In this document: positions 1 through 7,279 of the stretch, one piece after another | Layout: every line of letters begins with the position of its first letter | Position numbering within the stretch: position 1 is the first letter of the stretch | Assembly (NCBI GenBank): GCA_016704325.1 | Contig: JADJAG010000004.1 | Location: 434,001-498,000, forward strand | Length of the DNA: 64,000 nucleotides | Source of the DNA: Chitinophagaceae bacterium | GTDB taxonomy: Bacteria > Bacteroidota > Bacteroidia > Chitinophagales > UBA10324 | Reading direction: 5' to 3' | Made by a program: the position numbers and the translations under genes | The notes under the pieces: model-generated | Database searches by the model: none | What the model was told of the DNA's origin: nothing | The model's input: the letters and a program-made list of their open reading frames with translations, nothing else

Positions 1-99
1 TGCTATTCTAGGAAAAGTCAATCCCTCCCTTATTAATTGATGGACATCTGAATTATTTTTTATTACTTTCAACAAAATGTATTTGTGTTTATCTTCCAT
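1..99 (-). CDS. Partial ORF, downstream partner of the PRTase-like gene
   Basis: An open frame begins with ATG at 99-97 and runs off the left edge after 33 codons (it starts MEDKHKYILLKVIKNNSD). Only 2 bases separate it from the stop of the upstream gene (102-104), so the two are almost certainly co-transcribed and probably translationally coupled. Too little is visible to name a family. The charged, helix-prone start would suit a small regulatory or effector domain, but that is a guess. It is recorded because the partner of a PRTase-like gene is the part that would identify the system. Confidence 0.5.
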   Translation of the reverse strand, partial: MEDKHKYILLKVIKNNSDVHQLIREGLTFPRIA

Positions 100-101
100 A
101 T

Positions 102-938
102 TCAGTATCGTGGAAATGGTGCTTTAAAACCTTGTCCGTCCTTTTTATGTTCCTTCCAAAAAATAGGAAAAGTATTATCTGGAGTTCGGGTAAGAGTAAT
201 TAGGGCTTCTGATTTATTGTAGCCCAAACTAAATAAACTACCACCAGGAATAAGCTTTTCAATTTCAAGCATAATCATAATTTTTTCGCTTGCACCTTCT
301 GTTTCGTAGTAATCAGTAATGCCCCTTTTTTCTTCGTGATCAAAGTAAATTGGAATTCCTTGTCCTTTGACAAAATCAATAGTATCCCTTTGCGAGGCGA
401 TGGCAATCACATTTAGTTGGCTTAATTCAATAGTTCTATTTTTCAGAACCAGTTCAATAGTAGTTTTAATTGTTTCACCCGAGCCAAGATAATCATCAAC
501 TAAAAATATTTGGTCTGACACATCAGCCTTGAATTTATCATGTTTTATATCCTCATACTTTATCAATTCAATCACTTGAATGTGATCATACTGCTTTAAG
601 AAAGGTTTCACTCCTCTTACCATATAAACAATCATATGACCACTTTTAACCTTATCTTCATCTTCTGGCCTCATAATAGGAAAAACAATTATCCTCTTGC
701 AACTTTTCAGTTTTTCTGCCTCGACCAAATTGAGTGTATTTGTAAGTTTAGCGGAGAGTTCATTTGGGCTTATCCAATTATATCTATCAGTTAGTTCAAG
801 AATAAGGTCTCGCTGCTGCTCATTCAAATTCGTTAATAAGTTGCAGAAATTTAACATAACGGTTTCATAGAGTGCATGAGTTGTCCATTTATTCTTTTCG
901 AAAATTTTGAAAAGCTTTAAGAGTGGTTCAAAGTTCAT
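102..938 (-). CDS. Phosphoribosyltransferase-like protein (PRTase-CE type)
   Basis: 278 residues, cytoplasmic, no signal peptide or membrane segment. The central part has a Rossmann-like alternation of strands and helices and the motif VDDYLGSGET at residues 147-156, which matches the PRPP-binding loop of type I phosphoribosyltransferases (hydrophobic-DD-x-x-x-S/T-G-x-T). Before it lie FPIMRPEDED (86-95) and a long helical N-terminus; after it a C-terminal region with GYNKSEALITL and a TFPIFW strand. I recall this combination from the PRTase-CE group described in predicted conflict systems, which act beside other nucleotide-handling or effector genes. The enzyme reaction is unknown. A further gene starts 2 bases downstream and is cut by the window edge, so the full operon cannot be read. 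The defence role is inference. Confidence 0.65.
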   Translation of the reverse strand: MNFEPLLKLFKIFEKNKWTTHALYETVMLNFCNLLTNLNEQQRDLILELTDRYNWISPNELSAKLTNTLNLVEAEKLKSCKRIIVFPIMRPEDEDKVKSGHMIVYMVRGVKPFLKQYDHIQVIELIKYEDIKHDKFKADVSDQIFLVDDYLGSGETIKTTIELVLKNRTIELSQLNVIAIASQRDTIDFVKGQGIPIYFDHEEKRGITDYYETEGASEKIMIMLEIEKLIPGGSLFSLGYNKSEALITLTRTPDNTFPIFWKEHKKDGQGFKAPFPRY

Positions 939-1603
939 AGTTCAGTTCAAAGTAATTCTGTTTCTATATATGTAGAGCATCCCGTCAGATACAAGCGGTT
1001 TAACGACTTTCTTTTAACAAAATTTAAAGGGCTATTAGCAGATTTTTGATTCTTTTCCATTTACCCCTGCAATATACTGTTTGGTATGATAATGCATCTG
1101 CTTTACGAATACTTTTATTTATTTCTTTGTTTGCAAACGGGAAACAGTTTATTGTATCAAACAATCTTACTCTAGTTTCAGCAGAAATATTGGAGCAAAA
1201 ATGTTCAATCATTTCCTCTTCAATTCTTGGATTTTTTTCGGAATAAGAAGCATTAAATCCTGATAGGTTTTGCAATGTACTTAAACATTACTCGCCTCGT
1301 TTGCAGCCAAGCAATTGAGCTTGGTGAACGAGTGCGCTTCTCAATGTACCCAGTGTTCAGCCCGGTGCGTTCATTGAAATAAACTCCGCCCAACATCACA
1401 CGGCGGCGGTGTACAGTGATTGTTCGCTGATTAAAAGAGTTTCTCCGCAAAATGTGGTATCGGAAATTGACAAGGTGCTCCTGATTCATAAAATGCAGCG
1501 CCTGAATACGGATACAAAACAAAATCGTTTGTCAAATTCGTCTTGCAGCTTCAGCCTGTAAACTCTATCACAGGCTGAAGCAGGAAACGTTAACCTTCAA
1601 ATC
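939..1603. other. Stretch without a recognisable gene
   Basis: Two short overlapping minus-strand frames (1024-1275, 83 codons; 1253-1522, 89 codons) exist. The first has ordinary composition but resembles no family I know; the second is arginine-rich and looks like a chance frame. A small hairpin (CCAAGC and GCTTGG arms) lies at 1308-1325. The region may hold a decayed gene. I see no tRNA or mobile-element ends. Confidence 0.4.
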
Positions 1604-3550
1604 CTAATGCTGAACAATAAATTTGGTGGTGGCCACGCTTGTTCCACAACGGATGAGGCATATATATAAGCCTGGCTCAAGATCAGCCGTGTTAAATTCA
1701 ATCATCATTTTCCCTGGTTGGCTTACCGATAGATCCTGTTTTTCGATGCTCACCTTACCTGTAACATCCATCACATAAAATGAAACGGGCAGGGCTTCTG
1801 CATTCCAATATTCCACCGTTGCATTTCCGTCAACCGGGTTTGGGTATACGTTAATTGCCGCTGAGCTGACAGGAAACTCAGGTGTATCTCCGAGGCGGCA
1901 GTTCTGCGTTTTCTTTTTCTTGGTGGCCCACGGTGTTTTGTCATTCGTTATATCGCAAACGGCCCGTACCGAGAAGCTGTATTGAATGTTGGGTTGAAGA
2001 CCGCTAAACAGGTAACTGTTCACATGTCCCTGGTTACCGAGTTTGGTCCATGCAGCTGCAGAGGAAATTTTATACCGTACCTCATAGGTGCTGAACAGGT
2101 TTCCTTCCCAGGAAAGGTTGGCGCTGTTGGGTGCACAAGATGTCGTTACACTCAGCCCGGTGGGCTCGGCGATGGAGCATTGTGAAGGAATCTTCTTTGC
2201 ATAAGCTTGTGTTATATTGGCTTGGAAGAAAAAAAGTGTTTCGAAGTTCGCCAGCGGAAGCATCGAACCATTATTGTACAGGTAATTGATGGGTCCTGTC
2301 ACGGTCAAACCAGTTGCGCCTGCTTCAAGGGTTCCCGTTGCACTGATGAGCTGAAGCTGTCCATGTAATGCGAAGTCAGAAAAAACAGATAATCCCACTT
2401 TTACACCACCGTTGGCGCCTGGTGCCAGGTCGTGGGTATATGCGTTGAGGGTTGACGCTTTTACTCCCATCGATGCCCATTGTTTGGCGCCACTGCCATT
2501 CAGCCGCTGTGCATAAATGTAGGAGAAACCATCGAGCGTTCTTCCGTCGAGCCAACTCATATAACATCCTCCTGCACCATCTGTGATAAGAGCAGTAGCG
2601 CTTTGTGCACCCACCGTATCGCAGACAATCAGTTCATTGCTGCCCCATTGCTTGCTGCCGTTTTTATTAAATTTTTGAGCGGCTATGCCATCACCGCCTG
2701 CATAACTGAACGCCCACGATGCGATAAAACTGCTGTTGCCATCGCTGATGAGGCGAATTGTTCCTAACAACGCATTCACAGGATTCAGTACAATCCCTGC
2801 CGTATCAAGCTGCCGGGCTCCACTTGAATTGAGCCGTTGCATTCTTACCCTGTGTTGAAGCCAATCGTGCCAGCAAATGATGTATCCATTATTCCCGTCG
2901 CTTAACGCTATCGGTGCCCGGTGGTCAGAAAAAAAGTTTCTCACGATGCTTCCCGCCGCACCCCACTGCTTGCTGCCGTTGAAGCTGATCTTTTGTGCCC
3001 GTATGCCTTCAGAACCTCCGCTGATCACACAACCGGCCGTTACAAAAACGCCGCTGCCCGTATTCAACATAGATACTTCTATCTGGCCCACGGACTGATC
3101 ATAGACAAAAGGCTGCACTCCTGCGCTATTCCATAGGGCTGCACCAGTAGAATCGAAATGCTGGATCAGCACGTTGTAGCCGTTGCCTCCGTCCTGAACA
3201 GCGACATAACAGCCACCTGATCCGTCTTCCCGAATTCCCATCGGAAATTGCGAAGCGGACGCATTATAGAATACGACAATACCTGAACTACCCCACTTTA
3301 CCTGTCCGTTTTTATCAATCCGGTTTATATAAGTACGGTTTTGGCCGGTGGAATTTTCGAGCTGAATCCAGGAATAAATGGTGCCGTTATTTCCATCCGG
3401 ACAAAAATAGAAACCGTTGTTCCAATTTTGATTTGGGTAGGCATTAATGGCATTGTCAACCGATGGAATGGTCGACCATTGTGCATATAAAAAATTATCG
3501 GAGTTAGAAAAAACTAACAGGGCAAAAAGAGTAGAGAGTCTGAGTTTCAT
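1604..3550 (-). CDS. Secreted repeat protein with fibronectin III and T9SS sorting domains
   Basis: 648 residues, exported. An N-terminal signal peptide (about residues 1-23, ending LYAQ) is followed by seven or so degenerate repeats of about 50 residues. Their pattern is AQ-K/R-hydrophobic-N-x-x-G-x-KQWG followed by a GGCY- or GNGY-type strand, suggesting a beta-propeller (residues about 25-450). A fibronectin type III domain follows (about 463-548, PTGLSV to SVRAVC). The C-terminus (about 565-648) is a T9SS type A sorting domain with VYPNP and the final GLYICLIRCG strand. The protein should cross the outer membrane by type IX secretion and be released or anchored at the surface. The biological role is unknown. 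It is monocistronic, with no neighbour on its strand within 650 bp. Confidence 0.85.
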   Translation of the reverse strand: MKLRLSTLFALLVFSNSDNFLYAQWSTIPSVDNAINAYPNQNWNNGFYFCPDGNNGTIYSWIQLENSTGQNRTYINRIDKNGQVKWGSSGIVVFYNASASQFPMGIREDGSGGCYVAVQDGGNGYNVLIQHFDSTGAALWNSAGVQPFVYDQSVGQIEVSMLNTGSGVFVTAGCVISGGSEGIRAQKISFNGSKQWGAAGSIVRNFFSDHRAPIALSDGNNGYIICWHDWLQHRVRMQRLNSSGARQLDTAGIVLNPVNALLGTIRLISDGNSSFIASWAFSYAGGDGIAAQKFNKNGSKQWGSNELIVCDTVGAQSATALITDGAGGCYMSWLDGRTLDGFSYIYAQRLNGSGAKQWASMGVKASTLNAYTHDLAPGANGGVKVGLSVFSDFALHGQLQLISATGTLEAGATGLTVTGPINYLYNNGSMLPLANFETLFFFQANITQAYAKKIPSQCSIAEPTGLSVTTSCAPNSANLSWEGNLFSTYEVRYKISSAAAWTKLGNQGHVNSYLFSGLQPNIQYSFSVRAVCDITNDKTPWATKKKKTQNCRLGDTPEFPVSSAAINVYPNPVDGNATVEYWNAEALPVSFYVMDVTGKVSIEKQDLSVSQPGKMMIEFNTADLEPGLYICLIRCGTSVATTKFIVQH

Positions 3551-4219
3551 TTTTATAAGTTGGTTTTAACAAAGTGAGCTTATACAGTTCATGAACCGGT
3601 CAATTAAAATTCATGATACTAAAGTTGCAAAATAATTCTCACAGCAAGGGAAGGCCTGTTCATCATCGGGAGCAATCAGCTCGTAAGTGCCGATTGCCAG
3701 GTAAGAAAACAGGTATGGTGAAAATGTTTTCGTCCGAATTCACCTGCTGTTATTCATTACATTGAAATCTCTTAAAAGAATCGTTAGCTGTTTTGTGAAC
3801 AAAAAAATTAATAGAAGAAAGATGACATCCTTTATTCCTTCACATATTATTTGAAAAATCAAGAAAAATCGAATCGCATTTCAAAAATATAATCGCGATA
3901 GCAATTCCGCAATTGCAATTGGTAAACGGCAACATTGGGTTTTTGAACGGTGATTGAATCGGCCAACAGTAACCAGGAATTTCAGGAGCACACGGGATAT
4001 GATTAACTTCCTAAACTTGTGCGAGGTCCGCCAGGCAGGGTCATTCGAAATTTTTTTAACTCCATCCAGCCAAATTCAAAATAATTGCTCCTCCTCAACT
4101 CATCCATCAACCGTCACATCAACACATCAACTCATCAGCACATCAACAAATCACCCGATCAGCGCACTACCATATCCGGTAGAATGTGAGGCATAAGGAC
4201 GCGCCAGGCACGGTCGCAA
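3551..4219. repeat. Intergenic region with an 8-bp tandem array
   Basis: No gene is recognised. From about 4106 to 4170 the sequence is a run of 8-bp units of the type CATCAACA, CATCAACT, CATCAGCA, AATCACCC. The same unit family recurs at about 6124-6180, 6961-7060 and 10503-10625. The frame at 3954-4196 is an artefact of this composition. The stretch 3551-3950 should hold the promoter of the divergently placed secreted-protein gene, but I could not identify clear boxes. Confidence 0.6.
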
Positions 4220-5740
4220 TTATCTTGTTACAACCATTTTTTTTTCAATGTGTTCCCTCCCATAATATAAGGAGAGAAGGTAAATGCCATTATCAAATTC
4301 TTCTGTGTTTATTTTTAATGGAAATGACGAAGGAAGTACGGCCTCCTGAAACATTACCCTTCCCAGCACATCTCTGATACTTAGGATGGATGGTTCCCTG
4401 ATAGTAGATGACAAATAGCAGTAGGAGGATGCCGGGTTTGGATAGACGTAAAGGGTGATACTTTTTGATTCCGGCAATTCCGGTATGCTCGTAAATTCCT
4501 CAAATACAGAGCTGTCAGTTTTTACCACCCACATTTTCTTATCATGAAATCCGGTGAATGCGCAACCGCCATCACTCGTCGCAATCGCTGCATAGATATT
4601 TTGCTTGATGATCCCATTGCTGTCGGCCAGCAAATACGTTTCCTGCACATTCCCTGCCTGATCAAAAATAACCACCAGGCTAGTGTCATTATAATAACCA
4701 TAAGAAGGATATGCATCATCGAAAAGGCCGGCTTGCTGTGTCGATATTGCCATAAAATTCCCATTACTTAATTCAATCACATCACGAATATTAACACTCT
4801 TTGGCAAAAGATTGAAAGAGTTACGCCATAGTATATTTCCGGCAGTATCCATGAAAGTAAAACTCGAATCTGAATAAAGGAGGAGGGTTTCATTATTTGC
4901 CGCAACCAATCCATAGCCATAATATTCTCCTGTGAGATCCCTTAATGAAAATAAAGTATCAATATGCTCATTGAATGCTAAAAGCCATGTCTTTTGGGAA
5001 GTGTCAGTGCTGTAGGTAGCCAGACAATAGATTTTGTTTTGTATGGCAGTTAAACTCCGTGCATAAAAGCTATTCTCCCAGATAAGAGAATCAAAAAGTG
5101 TAATAATGGTTTTTCGCTGAAGCATGTTCCCATCGTTGTCAAAAATGGACAGATAAGCATTCCAGAATGAACCGTATAGAATGGAATCAATATTGAAATA
5201 GAAATCTTTTGTTTGTCCGAGTACTACATAATTTCCATTATCAAGTTGACGAATGGCGTTTCCATGGTCTTTGCTGCTGCTTGTTGAAAAGCTATAACCG
5301 CCATATACATTTTTCCAGATTTCATTACCATGATCATCCAATTTTTGGATATAACTGTCCATTCCCCAGCCGGAAGCAGACGTATCAATTTGATGGTCAC
5401 CGGTTACTACAAAAGAACCATCCTGTGATTTAATCATATCATATGCTTTGAACTGATAGTAAGTACTATTGCCATACACAACAGAGTCGATCGTATTTCC
5501 GATTGAATCTAAGCGCATTACCAGGCATTTAGTGAATCCTGACTCAATGGTTCCCTGCACAAAATATCCACCATCATCTGTTTGAAATACTTCTTTTCCG
5601 AAAGAGTTGAAATCCGGATCCTCATATATGTTTTCAAAATTTATCTGGCCACTGGCAGGTGAGTTTGAAAACAGCAGGATGAGGAATCCCAAAAGAGGAA
5701 GTCTGATTGAAATTTTTTGAAGTTCACTTTTCATCACCAT
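4220..5740 (-). CDS. Secreted beta-propeller-like protein with T9SS sorting domain
   Basis: 506 residues (504 if the second ATG, MKSELQ, is used). A signal peptide (ending PASGQ, about residue 31) is followed by repeats built around strands such as QTDDGGYFVQGT, KSQDGSFVVTGD, QLDNGNYVVLGQ and ATSDGGCAFTGF. This is the pattern seen in Bacteroidota propeller-like proteins. Residues from about 425 form a type A sorting domain (LYVYPNPASSYC, then a GIYLLSLYYG strand). It is expected to be exported by the T9SS. There is no catalytic motif, so a binding or surface-structural role is likely but not shown. It lies alone on its strand between two repeat-rich gaps. Confidence 0.8.
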   Translation of the reverse strand: MVMKSELQKISIRLPLLGFLILLFSNSPASGQINFENIYEDPDFNSFGKEVFQTDDGGYFVQGTIESGFTKCLVMRLDSIGNTIDSVVYGNSTYYQFKAYDMIKSQDGSFVVTGDHQIDTSASGWGMDSYIQKLDDHGNEIWKNVYGGYSFSTSSSKDHGNAIRQLDNGNYVVLGQTKDFYFNIDSILYGSFWNAYLSIFDNDGNMLQRKTIITLFDSLIWENSFYARSLTAIQNKIYCLATYSTDTSQKTWLLAFNEHIDTLFSLRDLTGEYYGYGLVAANNETLLLYSDSSFTFMDTAGNILWRNSFNLLPKSVNIRDVIELSNGNFMAISTQQAGLFDDAYPSYGYYNDTSLVVIFDQAGNVQETYLLADSNGIIKQNIYAAIATSDGGCAFTGFHDKKMWVVKTDSSVFEEFTSIPELPESKSITLYVYPNPASSYCYLSSTIREPSILSIRDVLGRVMFQEAVLPSSFPLKINTEEFDNGIYLLSLYYGREHIEKKMVVTR

Positions 5741-5859
5741 AAATAAAGGAAAAGGAAAGGCTTATGGGTTAAAATAAAGAATGCATTTGAAAAAGTATTA
5801 AGGTAAGGTAGCACAATTCTATCATCTCGTCTCACTAAGACCATCGTCGGGTTTACGAA

Positions 5860-6200
5860 AATTCGTTCATCTTGTAAAGCAATGGTTGGTGGGTTAAATG
5901 GCTAGATGGTTAAATGGTTAAATGGTTAAATTGCTAAATGGTTAAATTGCTGCGGCGAAGCCGATCACTTGTTATTCTGTAATCACTACGCTACTTTATT
6001 CACTTACTCAAATCTCCACACCAACTCAATTCAACAATTCTCAATACTCAATTCTCAATACTCAATTCTCAATACTCAATACTCAATACTCAATACTCAA
6101 AACTCAAAACTCAATACTCAATTTCACATCGGCACATCAACTCATCAGCACATCAACACATTGGCATATCTTCACATCTAAATCCAATCTATATTATCTT
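5860..6200 (+). repeat. Mosaic intergenic repeat, copy 1
   Basis: The order is as follows. A GTTCATCTTGTAAAGCAATGG lead-in (5868-5887) comes first. Then 8-bp units GGTTAAAT with variants (about 5892-5950), a conserved core containing the hairpin CGGCGAAGCCG (about 5953-5963) with GATCACTTG and TTCTGTAATCAC, then 7-bp ACTCAAT units (about 6026-6122), and last 8-bp CATCGGCA-type units (6124-6180). Related copies lie at 39660-39880 (same orientation) and 14281-14480 (reverse). The frame at 5969-6181 is a repeat artefact. No function is known. Confidence 0.75.
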
Positions 6201-6232
6201 TTCTGAGGAAAACTATTTCTGAAGGTTTACTA

Positions 6233-6264
6233 TTGATTTGATCATTTCATTTTGCTTAAATTTG
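6233..6264 (+). promoter_or_regulatory. Promoter of the antitoxin-toxin pair
   Basis: TTG at 6233-6235, a 21-bp spacer, then TAAATTTG at 6257-6264. This fits the Bacteroidota housekeeping promoter (TTTG/TTG at -33, TAnnTTTG at -7) and would start RNA about 10 bases before the antitoxin ATG at 6281. Confidence 0.5.
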
Positions 6265-6280
6265 ATGCAAATAATAAAAA

Positions 6281-6490
6281 ATGAAAACCATTCTCGTAAA
6301 TATTCCTGATAAAGAAAGTGAGTTTTTTGACCAGCTGATCAAAAAATTCGGATTTACTTCGTTTATTATTTCGGATGAAGACAAAAAGGAACTCGCTTTA
6401 TCAAAATGGATAGGTAAAGGAATGAAAAGTAAAGAAGTGACTGAAGATGTCATTTTAAAAACTCTTAAAAGGAATGGTGTTAAAATTTAA
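6281..6490 (+). CDS. Small antitoxin-like protein
   Basis: 69 residues, charged and helical, starting MKTILVNIPDKESEFFDQLI. The initial beta-strand (TILVNIPD), the short helix and the acidic/basic C-terminal half are typical of the small antitoxins that precede RelE/ParE-type toxins in Bacteroidota. The next frame starts inside its last codons (ATG at 6474, a 17-base overlap), the usual toxin-antitoxin arrangement. It should bind and neutralise the toxin and repress its own promoter, here at 6233-6264. No cognate family name can be given from sequence alone. The gene is intact although its toxin is interrupted. Confidence 0.6.
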   Translation: MKTILVNIPDKESEFFDQLIKKFGFTSFIISDEDKKELALSKWIGKGMKSKEVTEDVILKTLKRNGVKI

Positions 6491-6740
6491 GGGGCAGTTC
6501 AAACGTGATATCGATATTAATAATCATGAAGTACTGCAAAATGTTTATAGCGCAATTTCTAATGTTAAGGCTGCTTCTTCGATAAATCAAATACAGCACC
6601 TGAAAAAATTACGCAGTTACAAAACATAGTATCGAATACGTGTTGCTGATGATTATAGAATCGGAGTTATAATTCGAAAAAAGACGGTCTGGTTTGTGTG
6701 CTTCGGACATAGAAATACCATTTACAAATACTTTCCATAA
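6474..6740 (+). pseudogene. RelE/ParE-type toxin interrupted by a nonsense codon
   Basis: From ATG 6474 the frame encodes 51 residues ending KKLRSYKT, meets TAG at 6627-6629, and continues in the same frame with YRIRVADDYRIG to YKYFP before TAA at 6738-6740. Both parts together have the length (88 codons plus the stop) and signature of the RelE/ParE fold: the LRSYK-x-YRIRV-D-YRIG segment, the VWFVCFGHR strand and the terminal IYKYFP. The single in-frame TAG removes the C-terminal half with the expected active-site residues, so the toxin should be inactive. It could also be a sequencing error or a suppressed codon. The overlap with the intact antitoxin gene supports a former TA operon. Confidence 0.75.
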
Positions 6741-7279
6741 AAACCCTGTTGACACAGATTTATGATCACAGGTGTTCGAAACCTTCAGAACCATTGACTG
6801 TCTTGACTTTCATTGATATTTTTAACAGTAAAAGTGAGCATAAGATTCAATCTGAAATAGTCATGAACTATTTTCCCCTCAGGAAAAGCATGGTGCCAAT
6901 TGTAACCCATTACATTTTTAGTATAAAAATCTCTAAAAAATATAACCAACTGAAATCCAATTAACAAATCGACACATCGGCACATCGGCACATCCTCCCA
7001 TCAACAAATCGGCACATCATCCCATCGGCACATCTGCACATCAGCACATCGCCATCCCTCTATTGTTTACCATAAACTATTGTTGAAATAATATAATGAT
7101 TATTGAAATGTTGACCGGATTGTGTACCTTGATTAATAAAATATCCTATGCTGTGGCTGTAATGTATTCCAATATAGAAAATGGAAGTGTGATTGGAAAT
7201 CCCTTGCTCAACAATGATTACAAATCCGGAATAACAACAGCGACTTCTTTTATTAAAATTATTTTAACTCTAAAACACT
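6741..7279. repeat. Intergenic region with 8-bp array upstream of the kelch gene
   Basis: Contains a 25-bp sequence (6936-6960) repeated exactly at 10632-10656, then 8-bp units of CATCGGCA/CATCAGCA type (about 6961-7060). A possible promoter for the kelch gene is TTG 7103-7105, a 19-bp spacer, and TACCTTGA 7125-7132. It would leave a leader of about 140 bases. No gene is supported; the frames here are chance. Confidence 0.55.
6936..6960 (+). repeat. 25-bp direct repeat, left copy
   Basis: Identical over 25 bp to 10632-10656 and in the same orientation. The two copies bracket the kelch gene, each with an 8-bp CATCGGCA-type array on its inner side. Confidence 0.8.

Noticed and set aside
1253..1522. 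89-codon minus-strand ORF
   Set aside because: Arginine-rich, no homology recognised, and overlaps another weak frame.
5969..6181. 70-codon ORF and the similar one at 10447-10641
   Set aside because: Composed wholly of 7- and 8-bp tandem units; peptide is a repeat artefact.
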